A stretch of 64,000 nt of DNA from contig VXIS01000113.1 in the NCBI GenBank assembly GCA_008704415.1, positions 62,001 to 126,000 on the forward strand. The letters are read 5' to 3'. The notes under the pieces are model-generated. The model worked only from the letters and a program-made list of their open reading frames with translations. It was not told the DNA's origin and did not search any database. The position numbers and the translations under genes are program-made. The DNA is from Sphaerosporella brunnea (taxonomy: Eukaryota; Ascomycota; Pezizomycetes; Pezizales; Pyronemataceae). Every line of letters starts with the position of its first letter. Positions within the stretch are counted from its first letter, which is position 1. Below are positions 11,720-22,903 of this stretch, piece by piece.

Positions 11720-13693
11720 TCATTCCTCCTCCCACTCAGGTTCTAGGCACCCCCACCCGGGCCGCTCTTCAATGGGTCGGAAAACTCTGATGCTTCCTCT
11801 CGCCATGCCGCTTCCTTCGCCGATGCAATACTCCCCACGATGAACTGTCTTGACACCGCCCACGTTCTGCTCGAGCACCTGGATCCTCCATTCCCCACGC
11901 TCCCTGTGCGCAGCGGTGACGACTGCCGTGTGATCAGGATCCCCAGCAGCCTTCCAGCTTCCACCGCCGAGATCCCAGTATGCTTTTGAGAACTGCAAGA
12001 TATCGCCCGGATGGATGTCCGCGCCCTGAGTCTCGAGGGGCGCCTGCGGCGGAAAGTGGGAAAATATACAAGCACCGTGAGTAGCCTGCTGACTCGAAAG
12101 CATGCCTGGGGTGTTTGACAGAGCTTCGAAAGCCAAGGTCCAGCATTCTCCATCGCCAACTTGCTTCCCTAGTCGCTCTTCGCAGAACTGTACGATTTCC
12201 GCGCTCCGAAGTGTCATCTGTCCGAGCAGTTGTGCTGTCAGAGGCTCCGGGGGAGGGAAGTGCTTCTGCTCAGCTTTGATCGTGTGAACGGGCGCCGACT
12301 GGTCCCACGTAAGCCTGATCTTTGTTGATGAGAGGTTTTCGGTCCAGAGAAGCGATATGATTAAAGTGTGACGAGTACGTCCAGAGGGAGAACGCATCCA
12401 TGACGAAGAATAACGTAAGGCTTTGCAGGGATTCCTGTCGATGCTTTGAGGCAGCCGTAGCGGTGAAGTGGTGAACCAGGGCGTCTCGAGTGAGAGTTCA
12501 AGATCATCGGGGATCTCCGCGATGGCTGCGGCAGGGAGGCCAGAATTGGGGAGGGAGGTAACGTATGTAGAGGGGCAGCCCAAGGCTGGAGAGCTTCTGC
12601 ACGGAATGGGTGGTGGACGAGAAGCCAAAGGTACCGGCGGTGGGGGTGGTCTGCCGGCGCTCGGGACAGGTGGAGGTGGCTTCTTCTTCGGTGGAAGCGG
12701 CGGCGGGGGTTTCTTTGTGAGAGGAGCAGTTGATGAAAGTCGCGAAGGCGGTGGAGGCGGTTGATACCGTGCATTTACAGGCGGGGTGGGCGGCGCTGCA
12801 ACATTAGCCGTGGTCGGTATAACCCCAAACTTGTTCCCAATTGCATTCCCAACCCTAACCCCCTCTGCTACTTGCTCCCCATGGCGCTGCTGGAAGTTCC
12901 GCGCCGTGCTGGCCGCAGCTTTGGCATCCGAGAACGACACCTTCGATGGGTCTTTGTATAAGGCGTTGGCCGTTTGCAAGGCATGCTGTTTCTCGGCGAA
13001 GGTTGTTCCCGTGGCTGGAGCCGACGGATTGGAGGAAGTCAAAAAACGATTACCCAGGGAGCTGATGGAAGGCCGATTGCCCGGCGGAGGCGGGGGTGGC
13101 GTTCGCGTAGTAGGATCATTGGCCGAGCCCGTGCTTCCGAAAGCAGGTATCGAAACGCCCGCCCTCCCTAGTCGGCCCAATGCGCCCGCAGCACCAGAGC
13201 TGATACCTCCCCTCTGCTCCAAGTCCTCCTGCGTCACCTCGGTGGGCGCCGGCAAGCTCTCACTACCGCCAGTCCCTCTGCGGGGCGGCAACCGCGGGGG
13301 CACTGGCGGCGGAGCCCTCCCACCTTCGACAACCGTAGCTCTCCTTTGAGGAATCTGAGGCGGAGCAGATGACCCGGTGGTGTGGGGTGAAACCGCGTGA
13401 ATCGATGCTCTCGCCACCTCATCGCCATACGCAGCCCGGTGTTTCGGAGGCGGTGCAAAGGTGCTGGGATCTCTCAAAGCCGATACAGGACGCGCAACAC
13501 GTTCTTCGTCTGCATTGCCGCCGCCGGAGACCCTATGCACAAGTCCGGACAGCTTGCCTCCAAGACCGGTGTCCTGCGTGGAGCTCCGAGGTGGTGGCGT
13601 TCGGGAATCGCTGTATCCGGTGTATGAGGTTTTTGGTTCGCGGCCGGGAATACGACTCGTTACGGAGCTCGACATGCTCTTAAGGCGATCCAT
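11720..13693 (-). CDS. AIM3/BBC1-like actin-patch protein
   Basis: Single exon of 657 residues from the ATG at 13693; a GTG further upstream is unlikely to be used. Residues 1-390 are disordered and proline-rich, with many SH3-ligand-like PPPPPP, PPxPPK and PPxPxR stretches. The last ~260 residues form a folded domain that includes SYSSSW-like strands, GDGECWTLAFEAL and, later, PDHTAVV. This arrangement matches the C-terminal domain of the fungal AIM3/BBC1 proteins, which has a cysteine-proteinase-like fold. In yeast Bbc1 binds myosin-I tails and regulates actin assembly at endocytic patches. The N-terminal SH3 domain of Bbc1 is not visible, so this is closer to an AIM3-type layout. The Cys and His of the two motifs could form a catalytic-like pair, but activity is only inferred. 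Family call from memory of motifs. Confidence 0.75.
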   Translation of the reverse strand: MDRLKSMSSSVTSRIPGREPKTSYTGYSDSRTPPPRSSTQDTGLGGKLSGLVHRVSGGGNADEERVARPVSALRDPSTFAPPPKHRAAYGDEVARASIHAVSPHTTGSSAPPQIPQRRATVVEGGRAPPPVPPRLPPRRGTGGSESLPAPTEVTQEDLEQRGGISSGAAGALGRLGRAGVSIPAFGSTGSANDPTTRTPPPPPPGNRPSISSLGNRFLTSSNPSAPATGTTFAEKQHALQTANALYKDPSKVSFSDAKAAASTARNFQQRHGEQVAEGVRVGNAIGNKFGVIPTTANVAAPPTPPVNARYQPPPPPSRLSSTAPLTKKPPPPLPPKKKPPPPVPSAGRPPPPPVPLASRPPPIPCRSSPALGCPSTYVTSLPNSGLPAAAIAEIPDDLELSLETPWFTTSPLRLPQSIDRNPCKALRYSSSWMRSPSGRTRHTLIISLLWTENLSSTKIRLTWDQSAPVHTIKAEQKHFPPPEPLTAQLLGQMTLRSAEIVQFCEERLGKQVGDGECWTLAFEALSNTPGMLSSQQATHGACIFSHFPPQAPLETQGADIHPGDILQFSKAYWDLGGGSWKAAGDPDHTAVVTAAHRERGEWRIQVLEQNVGGVKTVHRGEYCIGEGSGMARGSIRVFRPIEERPGWGCLEPEWEEE

Positions 13694-15426
13694 GGTGGCG
13701 GGGCGATTGAGGAGGTTCACAGAGGAGTGGTGACGGCAAGAGTTCAGGGATCGCGCATGTTACTCTGTGTGCTTAGATCTCGGAACCGCAGATCCGAGAG
13801 TGAGAGCGCCACAGCACGGTCATTCTGTGGCTGGTGGTGGCGCATGCGATATACCCAGAGTAGAATAGAGTACATTGGAGGTAGTGATGATCCTGCCCGT
13901 TCGGTTCAAAATGACGAAGCAGATACATATGAGCGTAAGCATATGCATAGTGCTTTTGAACACTCTCATATCTGGGCACGGGTTGCTGATCCAGCAGCAT
14001 CAACTGTAAGATAACTCGGTATCAAGGGTTGTGCGCTCTCCACTCTACTTTGCCCGCTTAGTCTCACGATGGGCAGGGGATCAGGAACCGGCATTCTACT
14101 GTTCAGCGACCAGGAATAACACGTTTTGTAGATGTCTTTGGACCGTATGCAGATGGTCAATGTCTCCACAGCATCTCCATGCTTCCATAGCGTTTTGGGG
14201 GAGTTAGACGTTGGAATTCTGCAAAGCGTCTATACATCAAAGCACCGAACATCAGAGGAACACCTCTGACGGAAAAACGTGTGATTTTGAATCTGAAAAC
14301 TATCAATCGACGAATTTGTTTCTCTAAACTAGTCATCGATTGGTTTCAGCCGGTAAAACACTTGCTAAAATATACGTGCTTTTCGTCTTCAAACTAGCAA
14401 GGTTCAACTTCTGCAACTCGAGAGTTTTTCTCTAGACTTGCACGTTTACCTGTTATTTTTCAATTTTTCCCGGTTTCGGGGATTCTACTGGAGTAAGGGT
14501 GTGTATGCGAGTGGGGGCGCAATGCCCTGACTGTTGCGAATTTCCTCGTCCTCATGATTGAAGCCAAAGCATAGAGGCCCGATCGTTGGTCTGTTACTCC
14601 CCGTTGCTGCCGGGGGTCGCCAGCTCGAAACTTGTCAAAGATGCTTCAAAGACATCTTGGAAAGCGTCTTCGCAACTTCTTTCCGCAGAAAACGGTTTAC
14701 AATCCAGAACGTCTGCGCGGCAGCTTTGCGAGCGCCGGTTCAGCTCAAACATGTGCTTTCTCCAGATGTTCTTGTTATACGATGTTCTTGTTATACCTAC
14801 CTCCCCTTTTTTACTAAGGCATCCCAAGGCGCTGCAAACCCCAACCCCCGTGCTATGCAGGCTCCTTGAGCCTATCCTCAGCGAGTAATCGGTCAGAAAA
14901 TCTCATGCATGTGCTTCTGTTAGCATATGCTCTCTTCTGCAGCTTGCAGCTGACACTTAAGTACATATTATCTAAGCAAACTAAAGCAGAGATATGGACA
15001 CCTAGACCGCGAAAATGAAGATGTGAACAGAACCCCTGGTTTCTGAAGAGCGGTCATAAAGCTCCGGCCTCAGTCTTCCGACGGTGGGGCGTGGAAAAAT
15101 TTCGAATGCAACCAACTCGGCGTGGCAAAGACATTCTCTCGATCTTCGATACCCCATTTTTCATTTGACGGTCGTCCAGCATGACGCCACCGGTAATGAG
15201 TTGCGCTGGCGCACTTGCCAGCTAACTACTGGTAGAAGAGCGAGTGAGTGGTTGCGCCGGCACGGCGGTACAAGTCCTTTTTCTCTCCGAGTAGTTTTGT
15301 ATCTCCAACCTCACCGCCACCCGCTGTGACATCGTACGGTGCACCCAGCATGCACAGAGAAGACGGCAATACAGCTTTCACACCAGTCTGCAAAGGCGGG
15401 AACGCGCACGGATGCCTTGTTCGGTA
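13694..15426. other. spacer, no gene seen
   Basis: Upstream region of the AIM3/BBC1-like gene. Only short frames are present. Bases about 14200-14520 are relatively A/T-rich, and the rest is mixed. Nothing else is recognisable. Confidence 0.35.
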
Positions 15427-16012
15427 CTACCACAAACGAACTGATGCCAGCCCGCCTGTTGTTTCCCCATCATGTTTCTCCGGCTCAACAATGCCCAAGC
15501 GTTGATTTTCGGTAAAAGCGCCCGGAAACCAGTTGATGATGGCAAACTTGCTTTTGGAGCCCCGTGAAGCATATTGAAGGTGTCTCAGCTCGTAAGAAGC
15601 CGTTCTTTTCTTGAGTGAAGCATCGTCTACCTCTTTACCCAGTTTGAGCGATACGTATACTAATCCGGTATCTGTGTAGGTCGAGGACAGCTCCGTATAC
15701 CATCGAACGATCAGACATCCACTGGTCCCCAACCAGCATCTTCCAGGCCGGTCCGCTGTTATCCAGAGGAACCTCAACTGTCGGAATAGCCCACAACCCT
15801 GGTGAACTTGTGTTTGGGCAAAAAAGGCAACAGTGTACTTACGCCACTAGTCTGCGGATCCTATCCCGCTCGCCTTGGAACTCAGCCAGTAAGGAAAGGC
15901 GTTCCAGAAGGTGATCGATATTACCAACAGAAATTTGAGAGGAAGCACTTTCAAAGGAAGTGATGAGGCACCCTATTCCAGACCCAATCAGGGCCCGTTT
16001 TTGCGTTTTAAG
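15427..16012 (-). pseudogene. frameshifted gene relic
   Basis: Three coding-like blocks lie on the minus strand. The first (about 16012-15845) reads ALIGSGIGCLITSFESASS and then HLLERLSLLAEFQGERDRI, ending at a good GTAAGT donor. After a CACCAG acceptor the second reads WAIPTVEVPLDNSGPAWKML. The third, in another frame, reads TDTGLVYVSLKLGKEVDD through to a stop at 15427. The donor and acceptor phases do not match, and blocks two and three are joined only by a frame change near 15690, with no room for an intron. I read it as a decayed gene with a probable beta-sandwich domain; family not recognised. Confidence 0.45.
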
Positions 16013-17197
16013 CTAGCCATTCAACACACGGAATGTGTACGCACGGGATACGTTTCCAAGTTCCAACATAACGGTCCATGATATCTTGCCTCCTCTCCAA
16101 TTCCTTGGAACAAACCGAAAAACAAAAACAATTGTGTTCCGTTTGTTCATCACGATCTCCGAACGCTGGTCGTGGTGGTTAGGGTTCGGCCATCGCTGTC
16201 GGTGCGACCGACCCGTCGTAATGGATTTGGCAGGTCACCGAACGAAATCCAACCACCGCTGAAACTTCGTTTGTCGCGTCGATCTCGCATCCCTGATGAG
16301 CTTGGAAGGCACGAGCTGTAGACCAAGAGAGCAAACCAACAACTCGTGCCGTGTGCGGCTCGTGGCGGGAGATTGGCCCGTGTGCGGTTGCATGTGTCTC
16401 GAGGCTGATTAGAGCGATATACAAGAGCGTCATCAATCGATGCCTCTCAGGCTACGCGGCAGAAACCTGCCCTCACAGATGATCACTACTTTCTATTCTT
16501 GGGGAACAGTCGACGAATGATATCAAGTCCTTAAAGGTCCTGTCATCTCCAACAAACAAACTGATCATGATTGGCGCGATAACGAAGGGCTCGGCCGTTC
16601 GAATCTCTGAGGTGTCACACGACATTGAGATGTCCTCAGCTCGTCACAACTGATCGCGGCGGGGGGAGAAATGAAGTGCGGATCTCAAGAGAGAGTATCC
16701 GTATCGATCGCGAGGATTGAAGTCGCTGGAAACAGCATGATTGAATAATAGAACAACAATGGACGCCAATAGCTTCCAGTGTGCAAATTAATGAAAAAAG
16801 AAAGAACAAAGAACATCCCCCAATGAAACAAAATAAAGAAGCAATATTAATCCCATCCTCCTCATAGTCCCCGCCGTCGTACGCCCGGGATCACTTACCC
16901 GCCTAACTTTCGCGACTGCATCATGAGCGCTCACCGGCTTCCCCATGAGCGCTCACCGGCTTCCCCACCACATACCCCGCCTCCCCCGCCTTGACTCATG
17001 CACCCCCTCCTCCCCGGCCCCGGCCACACCGCAAACCACATCAGTACTCCCAGTTACACGGCAGTGCACTTTCTTTCAGGTCTCTCAATGGAAAAGCTTC
17101 GATTCAGCAACATGTCGGAACCAGCTCTGGGGATAAACTTCAATCCTTCACGTGCAACGTCGCAGAATCGAAACTGGATCGTTGTGGGCCTTCGTAT
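16013..17197. other. spacer
   Basis: No gene seen. It contains the tandem duplication at 16922-16965 and an A-rich stretch at 16790-16850. Confidence 0.35.
16922..16965. repeat. 22-bp direct tandem duplication
   Basis: Two perfect adjacent copies of a 22-bp unit containing GAGCGCTCACCGG. No known function. Confidence 0.85.
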
Positions 17198-17719
17198 TTA
17201 GGCTGGGAGGGCAGCAACACAGGCCGCTACCGTGGCTGCCACAGCCGCCCGGGTTTGAGCCCGCTCAGTCAAGGCCAAACCCTCGACGACCGGAGTCCAA
17301 CTGCTTGAAGAGTCGTGGAGGAAGTCCTGGATGTCCTGGAGGTGGTCTGCCCATTGATTGTCATCGGGGGCGTTGGGTTGGTTAATGCTGGCATCACACG
17401 ACTTGTGGCATTCGGAGCAATCGCAGTTGACGTAATCAGAGGACCAGCTCTCGGAGTGGGCATCAATGTCTACCTAGGTGAGACAAGAACTCAGGCCACT
17501 TCTTGGGGCTTTCATACTGGTTTCATTGGCCAACTGGGGGCTACTGTGATGGTCTTTGGACGAGACCGGCATCTGGGCGGTGCCGTGAGCGTTGCGCACG
17601 GTCATCAGCACCTCCGTCCGATTGATGTTCGGGTCGGTTTTGCTATCGGAGGCCGCTGGTGCTGATTGGCTCGGCCCGCTTTGGCAGGGTTGACGATGAG
17701 CTCCAGGTTGTTCTTGCAT
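17198..17719 (-). CDS. small spliced hypothetical protein
   Basis: Two exons (17719-17518 and 17469-17198) join in phase 1 across a 48-bp intron (GTATGA donor, TAG acceptor), giving 157 residues. The second exon has no ATG of its own and reads clearly as coding (CDCSECHKSCDASINQPN, WADHLQDIQDFLHD), ending in an alanine-rich helix. The first exon is Gln/Ser/Pro-rich. A C-x-C-x2-C-x3-C cluster could bind metal. No domain recognised. The intron is short and its branch site weak, and an alternative upstream start is possible, so the 5' half is less certain than the 3' half. Confidence 0.5.
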
Positions 17720-18164
17720 TGTCACGGACGTCCAAGTTGATCCGGGGATACGATGACGACACAGTCTTTAACGATTAGGGGGCTTGAGTGTTCTTCTCGT
17801 TGACCAAGACGGCTCTATGATTCTGGAGGCCTTCATCAGCTGAATCCTGGCTTTTGATACCCGGTTGGGATGGGGTAGATGATCAAACGGTTTCAGCGAA
17901 TAGGGTTGATGGGACATACCTTTAACGACAAATTCCAGGAATAATCGCCAAAAAATCTGGAGGGGGATTGATCGGGGCCCCAGGCGTTTTTATAGATTTA
18001 AAAAGATGGGGCTCTCACGGCCGCACTTTGTCGCCTACCATACGTTCAGTCAAATATGCCTTACGAGGATTCCTCTCCGGACTCGGAATGCCTACCTGCA
18101 GGCACCACCGGCGACGGCAACCGTATGGTCACGCTGGAGACACTCACCGCTGCACCGTTTTATC
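17720..18164. other. spacer, no gene seen
   Basis: Upstream region of the small spliced gene at 17198-17719. No gene, repeat or RNA feature was recognised. Confidence 0.35.
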
Positions 18165-18811
18165 TTAGAACTGCATCGCAGCGATATTGCTCTGGTAGGG
18201 AACCCAATTGGCTTCAGATTCATCTTTTTCCCCAGCCAGCCGACATGCAATGCAAACCTCGCGAGGCGGTTGTTGTTCTTTGTTACACACACGCGTCACA
18301 CACGCGTCACAGTTGGAATACCACGCCGGCATCCAATAGTTGAATGACCAAATATCATGAACAAGAGCCTTTTTCCTGCATTTCGGCGACTCTTCGGACG
18401 AGGTCGGAGGAGAAACGAATGGGCTTGGATGGACTGGTTGGTTACAGGCGCCGCAAAGACCGGTGACTATGAGCGATCCGATCATTGATATCTCCGCATA
18501 CCAACTCATCCGGCAGGACGAAACGACTTTCGCATATCCCTCCTAAATGGAGCAGAACTCCCAAAATTCGGCCACCGCAGAAAGTTTATTTCACTTGCCG
18601 GACCCGATTTATCATGCTTGGAAACTTGACAGAACCAAGGGGACGAGCATATCAACACTTGCAAGGCCCGTCCAGCCGCGAAACCAAAATGATTGGCTCT
18701 CACACGACCCGGCGATGCAATGAAGTCCACCACCTGCTCGCATTTGCTTCGCCACTCTTCCAAAAAAAAATCATGGCCTTCGTATGCATCAACAAATTGG
18801 TCCGAGGACAT
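18165..18811 (-). pseudogene. possible relic with zinc-ribbon-like segment
   Basis: An ATG frame at 18811 reads MSSDQFVDAYEGHDFFLEEW and about 50 coding-like residues. Further on, near 18545-18480, one frame reads SRFVLPDELVCGDIN and a neighbouring frame, one base away, reads CGACNQPVHPSP followed by a Ser/Pro-rich tail to a stop at 18165. Placed together these resemble the order LADELV..C..C seen in the zinc-ribbon-like part of the gene at 1528-3082. The frame change suggests decay. An intron between the first and second parts is possible. Family relation to the other gene is inference. Confidence 0.35.
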
Positions 18812-20758
18812 AGCAGAGTATAGTCAGTTCCAGCATGCAAATTTTTCCGTGAAGCTGGTACTTGATTCGGCTAGGGTTTCGATTCCAGAGGGATGCATTC
18901 TACTCTAGGTCAGTTGCCTGAATCTCTAGGCACGGCTTGCATATTGTGGGGTTACTGACCACAGACAGATAACCTACAGGCAATCAAGATCAAGTAAACC
19001 AGGTCTCAAGAATAACAAGCGGTGTTTTTTTCAGGGCCCTCCGGCGATACCGCATCACGCCTGTCCACGTCCAACCGCTGTTCACGTTCTGTCTCCTCGC
19101 ATGATAGGTTGACGTCAACTACATCACGATTTGTTGCTGAGCATGCACGTGCTCTTGCCAGTACAAGTGCAAACGAGAAGCCCCCTACCTACCTGGTACA
19201 TACCATCCGCACTGACAAGTGGCTTGCGGTTGTGTGAGAATATACATGAGCACGTGGCGATGCCAGAAGATGAAGCGGTTAAAACCGTTGCTTGAGCAGA
19301 AGCCAGGCTGCAGGTCGGCCGCATCGTCCCAAAACAAAGCTTATTTTCGCAATTGCTATGAAGCTTCCCTTCCTGATTCGGAAATGAAACGTCTATCGTT
19401 TGGCCTTCTCAATCCGAGGCTTGATTCCCCGGCATTGCTTACGTCGACTTGCTGCCAACACATTGCGGGCTGCACAGTCAATCATCCCAAGGCTCCACTG
19501 GTGTTGAATGCGCGTTATCCCATGATGTCGTCGGGCGAAAAACGAGTGGCCAACTTTTGCAAACGACCCTCTCATCTGGAGGCGATGGGGCCGGCAGCTA
19601 CCTAGAACTGCAGATTTGGATCTGCAGCGCGTCTCTTCGTGTCAACCGTGGTCCGATTTGCGGCTCTGTTTCGGCAGGCCAATTGAGCTGCGTGGAAAAA
19701 AAAAAAAAAAAAAAAAAAAAAAAGCAAAGTGAAGCGATTGCTTCCTGTTATCCCCACGCGTTCAAACAAGACAGACATCTATTCCACCACGCTCCCCTCC
19801 ATAGACATAAAAAGCGCGATTCGGCGAAGTCACATTCCACACCAGCTAGGCTGCAGCCTATCAATGCAAAGGCCGGATTGCTTGCTGCTGCCTGACTACA
19901 TACTACATACCTACGCCTTCCCTCCCACATACATAGACACCTGTCATTCGCGCGCCGGCCGGGAACTAGTAGGTCTCCCGATATCTATCCCGCCGAAGCT
20001 GAAGCGAAGTGTGGGCAGCTCACATTGTCCGTTGATAGCTGCCTAGGGCATTTGCTTGCGATGCACCAGCTCCTCTTCCTACCACGCACGGTTGAAGATC
20101 ATCCCATTGACGCGGTAGGTCACGCTGGCCTACGCTGCGGTTACACCTAGGTATGTACCAACCCCTCCCTTTCGTCCGTTTGTCGTCAATGCGTGTGCAC
20201 GTCGTGGCATTCTTCAGCTTGATTGACGGATATCTGACTTCCAAGTGATCGCTAGATATCTCGGATATCTATCCACTGGCGACATATTGATCTATGGGGG
20301 GACGTAGCGCGCGTTCTCACCACCAATCAACGGCGACGGTGACATCACCTTCTTGAGCTCTACGCAGCGTGTTTGCTTCTCGTATCCGGTCGGTCCAAGC
20401 GAGGAGTATATATACTCTACAGCTTGGGTAGGTGCTTGCGATACACTCACTGCAGAACTGTAGGGCTGCTGCATGACCCACCTCTCATATATATGCGTGG
20501 CTTCCCGCCGTTCTTCCCCCCGGCTTACCGTTTTCGGCCCAAACGTGAAGATCTTTGCCTTATTTTAGAGTCCAGAGTACTCACGATATACCTTTCAACC
20601 ATGGTTATACGTCTACCACGACGAGTATGACAGCGCAACCCCAAACCTGCGAACCAGGCCGCCCCCAAAAGGGAGTGATGCTGCAGCTGACAGCTCACAT
20701 CTTTTTTTAAGCTCAAGGTGATTGTGTAACAATCTGTCTACTGTACCTACCTATAGAG
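18812..20758. other. spacer, no gene seen
   Basis: Contains a poly-A run of about 27 at 19697 and short fragmented frames. No transposon ends or RNA gene were recognised. Confidence 0.35.
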
Positions 20759-20876
20759 TACCGCATAAACTCGCGAACAAGAGACTGGGCTAAGTCACTG
20801 CGCCATGTAGGCTTAGTGACTTTGCCACATGGCGCAGTGACTTAGCCCAGTCTCTTGTTCGCGAGTTTATGCGGTA
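20759..20876. mobile_element. palindromic MITE, perfect 50-bp arms
   Basis: A 118-bp element with perfect 50-bp inverted arms (20759-20808 and 20827-20876) around an 18-bp spacer, starting TACCGCATAAACTCGCGAAC. The outermost bases are TA on each side, as expected for a TA target duplication of the Tc1/mariner-pogo type, though a palindrome makes that ambiguous. The spacer and adjoining bases (AGTGACTTTGCCACAT, 20815-20830) recur exactly in the element at 43822-43916, and the terminal 26 bp align without gaps to that element and to 48045-48070. It has no coding capacity, so it would be non-autonomous. Perfect arms suggest a recent origin or ongoing hairpin-based maintenance. Confidence 0.8.
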
Positions 20877-21335
20877 TAGGGTCGGCTTGGACCGCTAGAT
20901 CATGGTCGCAACGAGAACATGATTTCGCGGATTTCGGTGACTGTCTGGTTGCATCACAACTTGGTTCCGCGTGGTTCTCAAGGGTCCTGACGATTCTAAA
21001 AAAAAAATAGAATCTACCCTCCGCGCGGACCACGATTCGACCGCCACCACAAGCACCCGCAGTGGTGGAATCATGACTGTTTGGCTCGCGGGTAAATGAC
21101 GTTTGCGCAACCGTAGTTTCACCTCCTCGATCATGGTTTCTCTGAACACGGGCGTCCAAACGCACCCTATGTAGGTGCAGGAACGCCAAACAGCCGGGAG
21201 GGACTGGGTGATTGCGATATATCGTTATTCCATACCCCCCCGCCACAAAAAAAAAAAAAAACAATCGGCAGCAGGCTTGAACCTCCACAAAATGGAAACA
21301 CCCGTGGAAAGGGCAATTCAAGCAAACCGCCGAAG
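20877..21335. other. spacer between MITE and tRNA
   Basis: Open frames run through here on the minus strand, but no domain is recognisable. A14 and A8 runs are present near 21246 and 20999. Confidence 0.35.
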
Positions 21336-21407
21336 TGACCCCGACGCGATTTGAACGCGCAACCTTCAGGACTGGAATCTGACGCGCTACCGTTGCGCCA
21401 CGGAGTC
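21336..21407 (-). tRNA. tRNA-Trp (CCA anticodon)
   Basis: Read on minus, the 72-nt sequence folds as a cloverleaf. A 7-bp acceptor stem (GACTCCG with CGGGGTC, one G-T pair) is followed by a D arm GCGC-AACGGTA-GCGC, an anticodon loop TTCCAGT with CCA at 34-36, a variable region AGGTT, a T arm GCGCG-TTCAAAT-CGCGT and discriminator A. A-box-like (TGGCGCAACGG) and B-box-like (GTTCAAATC) promoter elements are in place. There is an A-C mismatch at the last pair of the anticodon stem. No intron is present. The copy appears functional. Confidence 0.85.
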
Positions 21408-22903
21408 GGTTCGATGGCAAGAGGGTGGAATATTCGATCTGGAGGGTGGGTGGTCTGGGTGCAGCCTTGTCCAAACGTTGAGATTTTTTTTTTTCCCCGC
21501 GAGGGTTGCCGGATGAAGCACGCCCGGCTCGCGTCTCTGGATACTCGGCAGTGGTGCTGAGGCAAGCCCGTCACAGGCTCGATGAAAAAGGTTGGTTTCA
21601 AAACGCTGGAGATTTGTTGGCAAAAAAATGCGCAGGGCAAGTAAGTATGGTGGCGGAATCAACCCACTTCACCAAAACAAAAACAAAAACAGCTCCAACA
21701 TGTTGTTGGCCCCGGACACTCTCGAAAAGCATCTTGCCGAAAAGTCTGCGGCGTTCAAAAGTAAACCGTATCCATCTGGCTGTGACACTTGAAAATTGGG
21801 AGATTATAGGTATGTAGCAGCCATATAGAACGACAACTATATCACTCGAACGGTCTGTTGATCGGCAAAATGAACTCCGCCACCATAGCGGATGCGTATA
21901 CAACAACGCTCGCGGACGGGGTGGATTTTTTTTTTTTATTTTTTTGTTATTTATTGACCCCCCCGAGGGCCGCCATCCGCTGCATGTCAAACAAATACTA
22001 GTTTTTTCACATCCAGTGACTACTAGGTTGGTCCGTTTGAATGCGGTAATTCTATTTCACAGCGGGGGGGCTCTTAACGCCATCCTTCAAACAGACAGAC
22101 GGCTTCACTCCGCGTAAGCAGCCTAGGTACTGCGCGGGGTTTGCGGTATATAGTTGTGGTGGAAGGCCCGCCGTTTGGCTTGCATGCATGCTCTGAGTTG
22201 CAACAGCCAAAGAACTGTATCTCCTTGTACTACTACACATTCTCAGGGTTAGACACCGCCAGCCGCCATAAGCGCTGCCCGTGTGCCGACAGACTTGATG
22301 CGTTGCGCTCACTCGGCTCCCAGTCCACACCGCTCTCCTAACTACAAAAAAAAACGCAAAATCATATCAGCATTGCCGCTAGTAGATATAACATTATTTC
22401 CCTCCCTACCACTCTCGCCCCCCACCCCTCTCCTCCGCCCCTCCCTCCGCCCCACCCGCACTGCAAAATAATCCCATCCATATCCAAATATCCTATCAAG
22501 TACTTTCATATGCATCCCGCCCGTCCCGTCCAACCCCGGTGCCGGAGCGGTATAAAAAGCATCCCCTCCCCGCCTCCCGCCCCCCGCCCCCCCCCAAAAA
22601 AAACCCAGAAACCAGAAACCAGAAAAAAAAAAGAAAAGAACCACACCCCTTCACAAAAGAGTCAAAATACGAAGAAAAAAGGAGTATACATCAAAGAGCA
22701 AAGCCAGCAGTACTCATTGGGGGCGAAAATATCCGATAAATTAAGGGGAAAAAAGTTTCAATAAGAAAATCAGTACCAAAAGGGAGAAGAAAAATACACT
22801 TACCCCACCCCAACCCCTTCTCCCTCTTTGTTTTCCAGCCCCCCCTCTCCTGCCCCAGTCCAAACACGAACAAAAAGTAAAAAGGTAAAAGCCCACGCAT
22901 GTT
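21408..22903. other. spacer and 3' region of SUR2
   Basis: No gene. It has T/A runs (near 21483, 21927 and 22629) and a C-rich stretch at 22420-22600. The part next to 22904 probably holds the SUR2 3' UTR. Confidence 0.4.
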
